Position numbers and translations under genes: made by a program. The notes beneath the pieces were generated by a model. That model did no database searches. It saw nothing but the letters and a program-made list of their open reading frames with translations, and was not told the origin of the DNA. Positions 34,816 through 46,609 of a stretch of DNA of 64,000 nt are shown here, piece after piece (the first letter of the stretch is position 1; every line of letters begins with the position of its first letter). The stretch is from positions 698,802 through 762,801 of the forward strand of contig JAREIK010003421.1 in the NCBI GenBank assembly GCA_029783825.1, read 5' to 3'. This DNA is from Sapria himalayana. Lineage: Eukaryota > Streptophyta > Magnoliopsida > Malpighiales > Rafflesiaceae.

Positions 34816-37200
34816 GATTACAATGGTAACTAAGATCTTAACAATTGGTATCAATGGCACGGTTGTAAAGATCAGAAATTTAAACATTGAATAGCAATAT
34901 GATGTTGCGATCTCTAACACCACCTCTATCATTATCACAGGTCTAGGCTAACTTTGTATGAACCAAGGCTGCCAAAGACAAGCCATAGGCTCATGTCGTG
35001 GCTAGGCATAGGGTGGTGTCATGCCCCTGTCAGGCCAACAACGACCATATCTCTGACCTGGTCAGACCCAAGATGCTAAAGCTTTCCATCAGGTCACCAG
35101 GCTGCATGGGCTGCCTCAATTTTCAGGCTTGCTGAGTTGGCACAGTGACCTAAGATGAAAAGTATCATGTCTACCCAACACAACCATTTGACACCTCTAT
35201 CTAAGGCTCTTGGGCTACAACCATAAGATAGTGAGTCATGTGCCAAGAAGACCAAGTCAATAAGTCAATCAGGCTAATATGTTAACACCATGTCCATGAA
35301 TGCCAAGGGCCACATGAAATGGGCAAGGATACAGGTTATAGGTTTCAGGTCCAACAGGCCTTGGGTTTCATATTATAAGGATGCAGCTTGTAGGCTACCA
35401 AATGAAGCCTGCATGCTTGCAGGCCTGCACTTGGACAAGCCAGGCACAGGTAACACGGAGCCGTTCCACATCATTTTTGAGGCATGATAGCCCTACATGT
35501 TAGAAAAAGATGTGGCATGTGACCATCACAGCTTATAGGCAAGCAAACAAACATGCTTGGTTATGTCCGGCAAAGTCAGCCCTACATGCCATGACTAGAT
35601 GACAGGTGCCCAGGGACCATGGATTCCATGACGGGCCAGGTCAGCACGAAATGTTCTGCATTTATAAAAATTGTTACAATGACATAATGTATTTTTAAAA
35701 ATAACATGTTACATTGTAATGCATTTCTAAGTGTCAGCCATGCAGGGCCATCAAAGCCCACAGGCACTAGGGCACATCAAATTAACCCGTCATCCCCTTA
35801 TGTCAAGCATGACCAACTCCATTGTGATAGATCTTGTCCAGCTAAACTTTTGGCAGATTAGGCTATGTGCAATGTTAGATGGCCTGAACATGTTAACATA
35901 GCATCTGTTCTTTTCTTTTTTCTCAACACTGAAATGTGGTACAATTTTTGTGATTACAATTGGAGAGCTGTTAGTCTTAAGGCAAGCCCCAAGAATAGCA
36001 TTTGGAACTGTGGGGACGGTGGATGGAGTTCGTAGAGGTCGTACCAAATGCACAAGACACTCACACGTAACACGACGTTGAAAAAAAATTAATATCTCAA
36101 CATCTTTACCCACAAAAGTCAAATAAACTAGGTCTGAAGAGTTTCAAATTCAAGACATACCACCCTTGTATGAAGCATTGATCATCGCACCAAAAAATCA
36201 TCTTAAATATATACATATAACAAAAGAATTTTTCATATAATCAATAATCGTAATATTATTCTCACTCATACATTTAAAATCAAACATTATGAGGAGAATA
36301 TATAGTTATATTTAACAAGAATATAATAATATGGACTAACACTGAAAGAACTAGCAAATTAAATAAAATTAGATTTCATATTAACCCTATAACATACAAT
36401 ATAAAAATAGCTTCAAATTTACATGATTAATTAAATATTTTAATCATTATTATTTCATATAATTATTTATAGCCCATCTGTATTATTCATAATTTGTGGA
36501 TAATCTTTTTAATTAATTATGATATTTTTTCTAATATTTTACTATTTCAAGTATCATAATATAATAATATTTTTGAAATAATATTTTATTTTGATTTTAT
36601 TGAAATTGAGTAATTTTGTTGATATGTACTTTGAATTAATAAATAACAACTAAATATACTTATTTTATAGTAACCTATCAAAAAAATTAAAATAATAAAT
36701 ATTTATGAAAAAAACACATGTTGGGAGAGCATCTCAAGCTCCAAGAAGACTTTGCTTCTAAGTACAACAAAAATAATATGATCAATGCGCCTCATTGCTT
36801 ATCAATGATCACATTGTTACAAGAGCAAAGAAATATAAAACCAAGTGCAGAACTATATCATTTTTTATAATGTAATAGTGAAAATATGTTTAACTATGAT
36901 CATCTACAATATCATCTTTCCATATATAAACTAGCAAAAAAATGAGTGCAAGTATATCACTCTTTACAAGTGTTTCATTATGCACCTCAGACAAATTTAC
37001 ATAAAGTCAAAGAATTTGTACAGAAACAAAGACTCATTTAGAAAACTGCACATAAATATAAATAATAATGAACAAGTATAAATATCTGGATAATAGCTTT
37101 TACAAACCAGAACAGAAAAACACAAGTAAGCATCACATTCATGTTCTTATAAAAAAAACCATCCCCCTTACAATCATCTCAACTTAAACTAGAAGGAATA
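34816..37200. other. Intronic stretch, unassigned
   Basis: 34,900-35,800 is less AT-rich, with CATGCCCCTGTCAGG-like phrases and frames of 65 and 110 codons that match nothing known. It may be the untranslated leader of the retroelement whose primer site lies at 34,804, or worn hAT family A sequence. 36,130-37,200 is AT-rich with nothing recognised. Confidence 0.35.
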
Positions 37201-37224
37201 CAAAATTCTAAAAATATTACTTAC

Positions 37225-37261
37225 ATTTGGAAGCTGGAGATCCTTTAAGTGCATCTCCCAG
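37225..37261 (-). CDS. Thioesterase-like exon 2 (micro-exon)
   Basis: A 37-bp exon between acceptor GGGCAG and donor GTAAGT. One base completes the split codon from exon 1, then twelve codons follow, WEMHLKDLQLPN. This corresponds to the family block SSWSQLLETLPLPN that directly precedes NIKWICPTAP. The exact phase fit on both sides, with giant introns either side, is the strongest argument that the scattered exons belong to one gene. Confidence 0.75.
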
Positions 37262-37720
37262 CTGCCCAACAAAAATAACAGCAAACCTGAATTATTCATT
37301 GCTTTGATGAATGAATCTCAATGCATGTAAACATGATAAAACTTAATGAACCATTTGTTGTTATATTGGTTCTCTAGTTCATTAAATTTAAATTTGAACA
37401 AAACCAGGATTGTTATCTGACAAAACTTGTTAACATTTGAACAAAACCTGAGACACAGTTATGGTTCTAGACCGTGCCATGTCACGCCAAGCACTGTAGA
37501 ACCAGGCCGGGCCGTGAGCCATGCACAGGCCACCCGGTTTTGTTCATTCACATATAGTGGGGTGGGGAAAAAAAGTGAATAAAAAATATTGTGTGGTGAC
37601 AATCACATTTGGTCATTTCTAACTCATCAACTCACATAATGAAAAAATCATTCACATATATAAGTATATAACTAAAAAGATAAATTTATCTATACACTTC
37701 CAATAAAAATAAATAAATAA

Positions 37721-37724
<4 letters not shown>

Positions 37725-37779
<55 letters not shown>
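37725..37779. repeat. (TA)n microsatellite
   Basis: About 27 TA dinucleotides inside the first unit of the 426-bp array; the other units lack it. Confidence 0.95.
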
Positions 37780-37780
<1 letters not shown>

Positions 37781-37916
37781 CACTTGGATAAATCAAAAAT
37801 AAACTAACTATAAATCTCACAAATCTAACTTTCAACCATATGATAGTATCATAATTTACAAATTAAAATTAAGAAAAATAAGTAACCTAAAACTAGAGGT
37901 GTCCATCATGCTAGGA

Positions 37917-38671
37917 TAGAGGTGTCAAACGTGCCGGGCCGGGCCGGGCCGGCACGTTCTTAAACCGTGCCCGGGTGAAGAAAATCGCGTGCCGTGCCGT
38001 GCCTTGGCACTGCACGCCGGCACGGGTCCATCCCGTGCCGGTTCACGGAGGCTCGCGTGCCGTGCCTTGGTTTTAAAAGCATTAATGGTAATTTTTCATT
38101 TGTGTAGTTTAATTTTTTTTTAATTAAAATTTTTACTAACTTAATGTATTTATTTATTATTTTACCATTTAAATTTTATTTTAAAATATAATAACTTTAA
38201 ATTTTAATATATAATTAATAAATTATAATAATAAAAAAAGCTAAACTTAATTGAAAAAAAAAAAAAATTTTTCTAATATTTTTTTGTTTTATTTAATTTT
38301 AAATGTTATATTTTTTACAAAAAATTATATTTTTTAATTATTACTAATACTCTAAAGTATATACAGTAACTTAATAAAAAAAATTTTAAAAAAAAAAAAA
38401 ATTTTGTAATCTGCCATTTAGGCATTTTCAGCCCGTGCTCGTGCTGGCCTCCCGGGACCCGGACCCCGGTTGACCCCGTCCCGCGTTGCGGCACCCGCCC
38501 CGCCTGCCCTGCCGTGCGCCCGTGCCGCCTCGCCTGGCCTGTGAGTGGCAAGGCGTGCCGTGCCTGCCTTTAACTCACCGTGCCGTGTCGGGCCCGGCAC
38601 GGCACGGTGGCACAACCGTGCTTGTGAAAAACGGACCGTGCCGTGCTGGGCCGGCCCGTTTGACACCTCTA
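37917..38671. mobile_element. hAT family A element, non-autonomous (755 bp)
   Basis: Perfect 14-bp terminal repeats TAGAGGTGTCAAAC, flanked by a perfect 8-bp duplication TGCTAGGA at 37,909-37,916 and 38,672-38,679. The outer 150-250 bp on each side are dense in GGGCCGGCACG and CGTGCCGTGCC motifs; the middle is AT-rich. It has inserted into the second unit of the 426-bp array. No transposase is encoded. Confidence 0.95.
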
Positions 38672-39608
38672 TGCTAGGATGAGCTGACACAACAATATGG
38701 AAGTGTGGCACATCACAACTAACTGGCCCACAAGAGATATAGAAGTGTTGGAAGCATGGTAGATCAACCAGGATAGGCACCAGAACGAGTATAGTTGGTG
38801 GGAGAAAAGAAGCATGAGTGGAGGATATTATGTAGTGATATTTTTGAAATAAGTCATGTCTAACTCATTATCTCTTATAATGAAGATATCATTCATATAT
38901 ATATTTAACAAGATAAAATTATCTAAATATTTCTAATAAAATAAGAAAAAAATTATAATATATGTGGATCATTCAAAAATTAAATAAGATTATAAATCTT
39001 ATAAATTTAACTTTTAATTACTTTTTTAACAATGACATTTTATCATTAGTAAATTAAAATTAAAAAAATATGTGATCTAAAACTAGAGGTATCTAACATG
39101 CCAGGATGTGCCAGTATAAAAATATAGAAGTGGGGCCCATCACAACCTAATGGCCTATAAGAGAGGATGTATTGGAGCCATGTTGAATCGACCAAACCAA
39201 GCACTAGCTGGAGTGTAGTGGGATAGGGCAAAAGAATAGTGAGTGGAAAATATTGTATAACAATATTAGTGTGTTACGTCATTTACGGCTTATCATTTCT
39301 CATAACGAAAATATCATTTACATTTATGACTAACAAGATAAATTTATCTGAATACTCCCAATAAGATAAAAATACATTTATAATATACTTGGGTAAACAA
39401 AAAATAAACTATAATTATAAATTTCACAAATCTAACTCTTAATGACTCTTTAAATCATTAAATTATTATAAATTACAAATTGAAATTGAAAAATATATGT
39501 GTGATCTAAAATAGAAAAGATAATTTTTTTGGGAATTTATGACAATATAAAAGATAGAAATAAAAATCAACATAATAGAAGAACAAATCATTATTGTTCA
39601 TGGTAAAA

Positions 39609-40125
39609 TAGATGTGTCAAACAAGACATGTCGAGCCGGGTCGGCCCATTTTTAGCCGGCCTGACTGTGCTTTCGTGCCGTGCCAAACACGGCACGGTTA
39701 TGTGTCGTGCCTGGCCTGGCATTGTTTTGTAGAAGTCAGCCCGGCACGAGCCCACGGCAAGGATCTGCCGGGTTCGGCCCGGTTGATCCAAACCCTTAAT
39801 ATAAAAAAAATTAGGGATTCGACTGAGCACCGTCGGACCGCCACGCGCCGAACCCCTAATTTAAAAAAAATTAGGATTTCGGCGCGTGTCGTCATGCCGC
39901 CGCACTGCGAAACCCTAATTTTTTAAAAAAATTTGATTTCTCCTTTCTCGACTCGTGCCGAGGTACTGTGCCAACGGGCCACGGTACCGTGCCGGGCCAG
40001 GCACAAGGCTCGGTTGGCCTCGGCACGACACGAGCTTGAGCACGAGAAATTCCTATGCCGGGTTGGCCCAGGCACGGCCGAATTGTGCAGTGCATCGTGC
40101 CAGCCCGGCCCGGTTGACACCTCTA
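39609..40125. mobile_element. hAT family A element, non-autonomous (517 bp)
   Basis: Ends TAGATGTGTCAAAC and (inverted) TAGAGGTGTCAACC. The 8-bp duplication is TGGTAAAA / TGGTGAAA (7 of 8) at 39,601-39,608 and 40,126-40,133. The interior has three AT-rich TTAGGATTTCGGCGC-like blocks between GGCC-rich arms. All long frames inside are low-complexity. Confidence 0.9.
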
Positions 40126-40299
40126 TGGTGAAATTGTAGAAGGGAAAAGGGATCTACATAGGTTTGTCTCTCTAAAAATTAAGATGGATGATGGATGTAA
40201 TTCTTAATAAACTATTCTTATTGGAAAGAATGAATTAATTGTTGTAGAAATGAAAACACAAAAGAAGTTTCAAATCCAAAAGAAAGAAAAGCACAAACA

Positions 40300-40850
40300 C
40301 CAGGACAGCATGTTGGCCTTGTTGAGGCACCACAAAAGAGCCCAATAGGTGAAAAATCCTTTCGACTCAGAGAACGTAATGTCGACCTCATGTCAGCCTA
40401 GCAGCTAGCAGCTAAGCGTGGCACTGCACTTGAAAAGCAGCCAACAGCACGGCCCAAAATATGCTAGGATAAGGTAGAGACCAACCATTGGTAGAACTCC
40501 AACTGTCGAGGCAGGGATTCTAGACTACGTGCCACAAAAGATGCTACCAGACACAGCCCAGCATGCTGGGCTAACTAGCTTGGATCAAACTCAGGCTAGC
40601 CCAAGTTGAACCATGTCTAGTGCACGGGCATGCAGGGTTTGGCATGACTCAAGCTAGCTCGGTACAACTGTACACAGCCCAGTTAGCAGATAGGCCAACA
40701 GGCCATGCCAAGCTACCACATTTTAGGGTTGTGCCGGCACTAAATAGCCTGTCAAAAACCATGTCATGTTGGGCATGACACGGGGGGCCAGTTGAGCCTA
40801 AAAAATGGATCATGCCCAACCCAGCACAAGTCAATGAACACCTCAAAGCA
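40300..40850. mobile_element. hAT family A remnant
   Basis: Sequence with GCATGACACGGG, GGCCCAAAAT and CAACCCAGCACAAG motifs ending in AATGAACACCTCA, a worn right terminus. The left end and target duplication are not recognised. Confidence 0.55.
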
Positions 40851-40859
40851 GTAACAACA

Positions 40860-42460
40860 TATCTCATTTTGAAAGAAACTACACGCTAATCATTATTGTC
40901 GAAAATAAAACAGAGGTGCAAAATGAAAATCTCCACGTGAAAATTAAAAATGCAAATATTTCAAAGTTGGAATCAAGAGGATTAGATTTTTGGTCTAGAG
41001 CAATTCTTCCCAGGACACATGTCAAAGCCGAAGAAGGTGACTGCAACTATTAGTTTGGACGAGATGATGTTAGTTTGGTTTAAAAGAAAAGATTGTCAGT
41101 GGCCAATTAGAAAGCAACTGCTCAACAATTTTAATCATGATCAAAAAGGAATCTTACGTGATTCTTATCTCTGAAGCAAGAAGACACCATCCGCAATTAC
41201 AAGTGCGCCTTTAAACACTTGGCATGTCGCCCAAAGCACTATCTAATTTTTGTCTCTCATTTTAGTTATCTCCAAGAAGGTGATGTGGAAAAGAGTTGTT
41301 CAAGGAGCAATTTCCAGCACTTTACCTTGAAGTCAAGGTGCCTACACAATCCTGTAGTATTGGTAGACACAAAAGCTGACGTACCTCCACAACCCAGTGG
41401 TATTGGTAGACCCAAAAGCTGACATGCCTCCACTTTAATATTTCCTAGATGACAAGTTTAAGTAGTGGGAGAATAATGGAGTGCAAAAAAAGAAGAGTAA
41501 GCAGAGAATAGTAGAAAAGTGAAGCCTCTCAAATAGCTCCTTTTATTTTCTCTAATCAATTTCCATTCAAAAAATCCAAATTTTTCTAGGTAGCTATCAT
41601 GGAATGAACATAGCATTTTAAGGCAGAATATTTTTTTATTTTGGAGGAAACTAGACTTCTGGTCATTACTTCATAGAAATTTGAAATATAGAATTATATA
41701 TAATAAGCTACAGAAATCTGAATGTGATTATATGATTATGTGATGTTTGACCATCTAACAAATAAATCACCCAATAAAAAGACGAGTGAGAAAATAACAA
41801 CTAATAGATTCTACCTTTCAATTGCGATGTCAAAATCCATTGATATGGAATTGAGATAAACCTTTTCATTTTATATGATATGCAAGATTTTATAAGAGTT
41901 TACTACATTATTATATTCATCTTAGCAGACAGATACATATGATACAATCACTCAGCTTCTTGTACTTGGACCATAGAATACCAGTAAGCCCAAATAAGTT
42001 ACTACTCACTTTACATATAAGGCTACAAAAATTCTCAAGATATATGTATTTCTAGCTAAAGTGGAGATTAAAGAGAGGGTCAGACATTTAAAAAGGCTTC
42101 TTGAGATCTTACACATATATTCATTGCAAAAGAATTGATCATATTAAAGATGATTATTGAAAGATATTTCTAGAGGAAAACAAAAAACAATACAAACAAA
42201 AAACAATACAAACAAAAAACAATATAAACAATTGAGAGAAAAAAGTCGCATGTCATCTAGTGGATCCGTAAAGGTGTCCTATGAGGGACTGCCCCCATCA
42301 AAACCCCTGCATAAGATGATTATTCGACATTCCTATCAAATGAGACAACAACAGGCCTTTCCCGACCTCCAAATACTACAATACTTGTGTTGCATTCCTC
42401 TACTTTATGCCTATGGTTTACTAACTTCAAAAATTAATATTTATGACAAATAATCAGTCT
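40860..42460. other. Intronic stretch with short tandem repeats
   Basis: 40,900-41,460 is less AT-rich but shows no recognised coding frame. It holds a 2 x 43-bp repeat (41,341-41,426). A 3 x 16-bp AACAAAAAACAATACA repeat lies at 42,179-42,226. Nothing else recognised. Confidence 0.5.
41341..41426. repeat. Tandem repeat, 2 x 43 bp
   Basis: Two units of CCTACACAATCCTGTAGTAT type at 41,341 and 41,384, differing at about seven positions. Confidence 0.85.
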
Positions 42461-42469
42461 TTATATTAC

Positions 42470-43330
42470 CTTTTATTCATGTTCTTTCTATATAGTAATA
42501 GCAAATGACAATTCTTCAGAATCAATTGGATAGGATAGTATTAAGCTAGACTTCATATTTCTTATTCATATTTTGTTTATTCTTAAGTATTCGATTAACT
42601 TTTTTATTTCTGTAAATTATCACTTTAATCAAATTAATTCTAATTTTGTTTTTTCTTTTAATAATCAATTACAAAATCAAAAAATTATAAAAGAAAACTT
42701 GCTTTGAGACTGAGCAAAATAAATTATATTTATTTTCTTTAATGAAGGATCCCAATATAGGGTTGAGTATTCAAGACCCTTAATTTTTACCATTTCAACT
42801 TACTTATCCATTAATATCAAAATTAAAAATATTTATGCTTCTCTTAAGAATATTGTATCTTGAAATATGAGGTATTAGTTATGAAAATATATTAGGACTT
42901 TCAATACTGAATATCAAACTAGTATAGATAAAAACTAATTTAATTAGACATATTATGACCTTGTAAAATGAGACCAAAATATTTTGTGTATTTGATTATT
43001 TTTATTAATTATTATCTATGAATTTAATAATATTTTTTTATGTTAAGTCACAGATATTTTTTATTTTTTAAATAATTCATAAATAATCAAATTAACAAAA
43101 ATAAAAAAAATTTAAAAAAAATTTAAAAAAAAATTAAAATATATATCATATAGATTCAACACTTACTGTTTGAATTATATCATTATATAGTAAACTTCAA
43201 GCATCAACACACCTACACTGAATAAAGGCTAAAAAAAATATTTATCAAATTGAAATAGCTCGGACACTCCTATTTAGGAGAAACATTCTAAAATATTATT
43301 AATAAAATATAATTTTATCTATTAATTATA
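42470..43330 (+). repeat. Diverged direct repeat, copy 1
   Basis: Shares ordered landmarks with 45,225-46,095: CATGTTCTT then ATAGCAAATGACAATTCTTC, GACTGAGCAAAATAAATTAT, and AATAGCTCGGACACTCCTAT followed by AATAAAATATAATTTTA. The last landmark also recurs near 59,670. This may be an LTR family or an old segmental duplication; no primer site or polypurine tract decides it. Confidence 0.6.
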
Positions 43331-43620
43331 TCATCAATTAAATGGCATCATCTATCTTTTCTCATATTATACTCTCTCAAAGTTTTAGATAAGATGAATC
43401 CATCTTAAGATAGGACAAGTTAGCACACATTGCCTTGAATGTATCTTTTCTTATATAATTCAGGACTCAAAGTATATATGTTATTTTAATCATATAGAAG
43501 TAAAATTTTAGTATATATTAAAATTACCTTTTGTTAGCAATAGTTATTTTTAACGAACATAAAAAAAATGTGAGAGTCCAAATGACATATTAAAACTCAT
43601 TATTTTTCTTTACTTCTCAC

Positions 43621-44494
43621 CTAAGAAGCACGGATACGGACACGGACACGGGGATATAACATGGCAGGATACGAGGACACGGCAAATTCTAAAAAACTAG
43701 AATACGGATACGGCTAGGATACGACATGATAAAAAAATAAAAATAAAAATAAAAATTATTAATTATAAATATTAGGTATTTTATAAAATTTATTAAATTA
43801 AATTAAATTAAAATATTTTATTATATAAAATAAATATATATTATTTATTTTATAAAATAAAAATATTTTATTTTATTTTATTGTATAAGATAATATTTAT
43901 AATTATTTTATTTTATAAAATAATATTTTATAATTATATTTTATAAAAATATTTTTTTTTTATTTTATAAAAATATTTTTTTTTATTTTATAAAAATATT
44001 TTATTTTATGCCCTTGCCTCTCCCCTCAAGCACGATCGCCCCTGCCACTCCCCTCAATCATGCCCGCCCGCCCCTGCCTCTCCCCTCAATCACGCCCGCC
44101 AGCCCCTGCCTCTCCCCTCAATCACGCCCGCCCGCCCCTGGCTCTCCCCTCAAACACGCCCGCCCCTGCCTCTCCCCTCAAATCGCGCCGCCCCTTCCTC
44201 TCCCCTCAAATCGCGCCGCCCCTTCCTCTCCCCTCAAATCACGCCCGTCCCTGCCAGTGGCCAACGTCGCCCATGCTGCAACGTTGGCCACCTGACGTAG
44301 TCGGACGTCGGGCACTATAGACGTGGATACGGCTGCCGACGCAACCATCCGATACGCAACATTGTGTATCGGATACGGATTGTGCAATGATACGCCACGT
44401 GGCGTATCGGACACGTATCCGTGCCGTGTCCGTGACGTGTCCGAGTGTCGGACACGTGGACACGACTGTAGGGAGTCGTGTCCGTGCTTCCTTG
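43621..44494 (+). mobile_element. hAT family C element (874 bp)
   Basis: Terminal repeats CTAAGAAGCACGGATACGG (left) and CAAGGAAGCACGGACACG (right, inverted) are flanked by a perfect 8-bp duplication CTTCTCAC at 43,613-43,620 and 44,495-44,502. The left half is AT-rich, the right half a C-rich minisatellite (44,010-44,255) followed by GTATCGGATACG inverted motifs. No transposase. This copy defines the family borders. Confidence 0.9.
44010..44255. repeat. C-rich minisatellite within family C hAT
   Basis: About eight units with the core CCTGCCTCTCCCCTCAATCA, differing in unit sequence and number from the minisatellite at 28,215. Pro-rich and Gly/Arg-rich frames across it are artefacts. Confidence 0.85.
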
Positions 44495-44754
44495 CTTCTC
44501 ACTAGTCTCATTTAGGTCTCCTAGCTAGGAAAAAAAATTACTCATTCATTATATCTAAACTCTTTAATCCTCTTTAAAATAATATTCCAATAAATTTATT
44601 ATATGTATTAATAAATATAAATCATATTAACTATGAAAAGAACTAAATTGCTTAAGAAAAAATCTATCTCAAGTTCAAAAAATATAGTATCTTACAAGTT
44701 TTATCTAGTTCAAGCCCATGATAAGCCAAAAACTAAGATAGCTAACTAGGACTA

Positions 44755-45110
44755 AGGGTATATTTGTTTTATTGGCTGAATGTTAAAACTAATTTGATTT
44801 CAATATTCAATCATTTATTTTTTAATTTTTTACTAACTTATCACTGAATTTTAAAAAAAAAAATAACTGAAATAAAAAAGCCAAAAATTTTGACTGTTTT
44901 CATTCAAAAAAAGCTCACTCTCACATAATCACAACCCTCATTTCGGTCTCCACTTATCTATTCAGCATTAAGTAAAAAAAATAAACGACTTAATACTTAA
45001 TATTATTAAGTACTATTTAATATTAATCTCAAAAAAAAAGTTTATTCACCATTAAGAAAAAAAAATGTCACCTAATATTATGTACTAGTTGAAGTTAATA
45101 AGTATATTAT
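44755..45110. mobile_element. Possible truncated hAT-like MITE
   Basis: Starts near CTAAGGGTATATTTGTTTT and contains GGCTGAATGTTAAAAC and TTCAGCATTAAGT with ACTTAATACTTAATATTATT. These phrases are common in plant hAT-type MITEs that open GGGTxTGTTTG. No right end or duplication was found. Confidence 0.4.
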
Positions 45111-45224
45111 TTTATCTAATAGTATCTTACGAATTTAATCTAGTACAAAATCATGGATCTGCAACATGCATTTTCCAAAGTCCATATACATAAATTACAT
45201 GTGATTATTTTCTATTTAATATTT

Positions 45225-46095
45225 TTGTTCATGTTCTTGAAATATTTTGATAGCAAATAATAATCCTTCAAAATAATTAAATATGATAGTACCTAGCTCT
45301 ACTTATTTTTTTCATCTTATTTTGCATATCCTTCATTATTCAATTAGCTTCTTTCTTTCTATGTGTTGTTATTCCAACTCAATTTTATTTTTATTTTTTA
45401 TTCTTTTAATATGTATTTGCAAAAGTAAGAAATTTTAAATAAGTATTCATTTATGACTGAGCATAATGCATTATATATTTTTCTTTTATGATATAATCTC
45501 ATTGAAAAATTGTTATTATAACCATTTACTTTTAAATTATCAGCTTAGTCACTCATTATTATTCAAATTAAAAATATTTTATCATTTTCTTAAGGATAAT
45601 TATACCATAAAATATAAGACATATCAGTTAGTAAAATATACTAGAATTTCTTATTCTAGATATCATACAACTAAGTATTATTTTTTTGATATGATACAAT
45701 CAAAATATTATAATCTAATACAAATGAGACCGAATAGTATTTCATGTATTGGATTATTTTTATTAAATATTAATCATAATTTAAAAAAATATTTCATTTT
45801 TATTCTAAATCACATGAGATTACTAATTTTTAGATATTTCAAAAATTAATAAAAAATCAAATTAATAAAATAAATAATTAAAAAAAAGTGAATTTTATTA
45901 TATATCAAACAAAATTAAATACAATCATGTAAATTACACAATTATACAAACTTTAAGCACTAACTAACCCTATAACATGAAGTTACTAAAATGAAACAAA
46001 ATAATTAATTTAAATAGCTCGAACATTTTTATTTAAGAGGAATATTCCAAAATAATTTTAATAAAATATAATTTTAACTACAAACTAACTTATCA
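45225..46095 (+). repeat. Diverged direct repeat, copy 2
   Basis: Second copy of the 42,470-43,330 repeat, about 2.75 kb away in the same orientation. The 127-codon frame inside it at 45,466-45,849 is AT-rich chance. Confidence 0.6.
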
Positions 46096-46191
46096 ATCAA
46101 TTATTCTCTTATGTATTTTTTCAAAATATATCAATTCATATATGTGCTCTACCATAGTTTTTGAGATTAGTTAATTTGTTTTTTATTTCAC

Positions 46192-46609
46192 TAGATATTA
46201 AATGGATTATGTCATATCAAGCACAACATACTTTTTAGCATGAGTCATATTGTATCAGCGTTGCTTAAAAAATGAGAATCCCAACAAGATCTATAAGCAC
46301 TCCGGGTCATGGCAAACCAGATCAAATCTAGCCATGCTAGCTCAATTCATTCTAGGCTAGCTCAATTCGTTCCAAGCAAGCTTGAGTCAAGTTCAGGCTA
46401 GGCTGGGTCAAGTCCAAGCTAGCATGTTTGACCAACCGAGCCAAAACCAACCCGCACGAACCATCGTGATAGGTCATATTATATCATGCCTCCTGTGCCA
46501 AAAACATTGGCCTAGCACAATTCTAAATTGGATCATGTCATGTCAAACATAACTGAATTATATCGTGTCTCATACCATATTGGGCTGCTCGAAGCAATTG
46601 ACACCTCTA
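46192..46609. mobile_element. hAT family A element, non-autonomous (about 418 bp)
   Basis: Right end AATTGACACCTCTA; left end TAGATATTAAATGG, more worn. The target duplication is TATTTCAC on the left and ATTTCAC on the right (7 bp identical). The interior has repeated AGGCTAGCTCAATTC and GTTCCAAGC phrases in place of the GGCC arms. Confidence 0.8.

Larger units (their letters stand above)
24713..37224 (-). other. Giant intron 2 of the thioesterase-like gene (12.5 kb)
   Basis: Bounded by donor GTAAGT and acceptor TTTTGCAG. It contains a nested hAT pair at 27.3-28.7 kb, a copia reverse-transcriptase fragment, a decayed DUF659-type hAT element and an LTR/primer-site junction at 34.8 kb. The remainder, notably 24,860-27,330 and 28,760-31,400, is AT-rich with no recognised gene. 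Confidence 0.7.
37468..39509. repeat. Tandem array, 3 x about 426 bp, hAT-derived
   Basis: Three head-to-tail units: 37,468-37,893, 37,894-39,083 (427 bp once the inserted element and one duplication copy are subtracted) and 39,084-39,509. Each opens with CTAGAGGTGTCCATCATGC or a variant, which is the family A terminal repeat, and closes with TGTGATCTAAAAC. Shared internal landmarks include AACAAGATAAATTTATCT and ATAAATTTCACAAATCTAAC. The first unit contains a (TA)n run at 37,725-37,779. Confidence 0.8.

Noticed and set aside
35290..36122. Frames of 65 codons (plus) and 110 codons (minus)
   Set aside because: No recognisable domain, no splice partners, and no match to transposon proteins that I can identify; left as unassigned sequence.
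38315..40139. Numerous Arg/Pro/Ala-rich frames on both strands
   Set aside because: They fall in GGCC-rich arms of hAT family A elements.
44008..44511. Pro-rich and Arg/Gly-rich open frames on both strands
   Set aside because: Same minisatellite in the second full family C copy; no start context, no conserved domain.
45466..45849. 127-codon plus-strand frame
   Set aside because: Composition is almost only Ile, Tyr, Lys, Asn, Leu and His from AT-rich DNA; the matching direct repeat at 42.5 kb does not keep the frame open.
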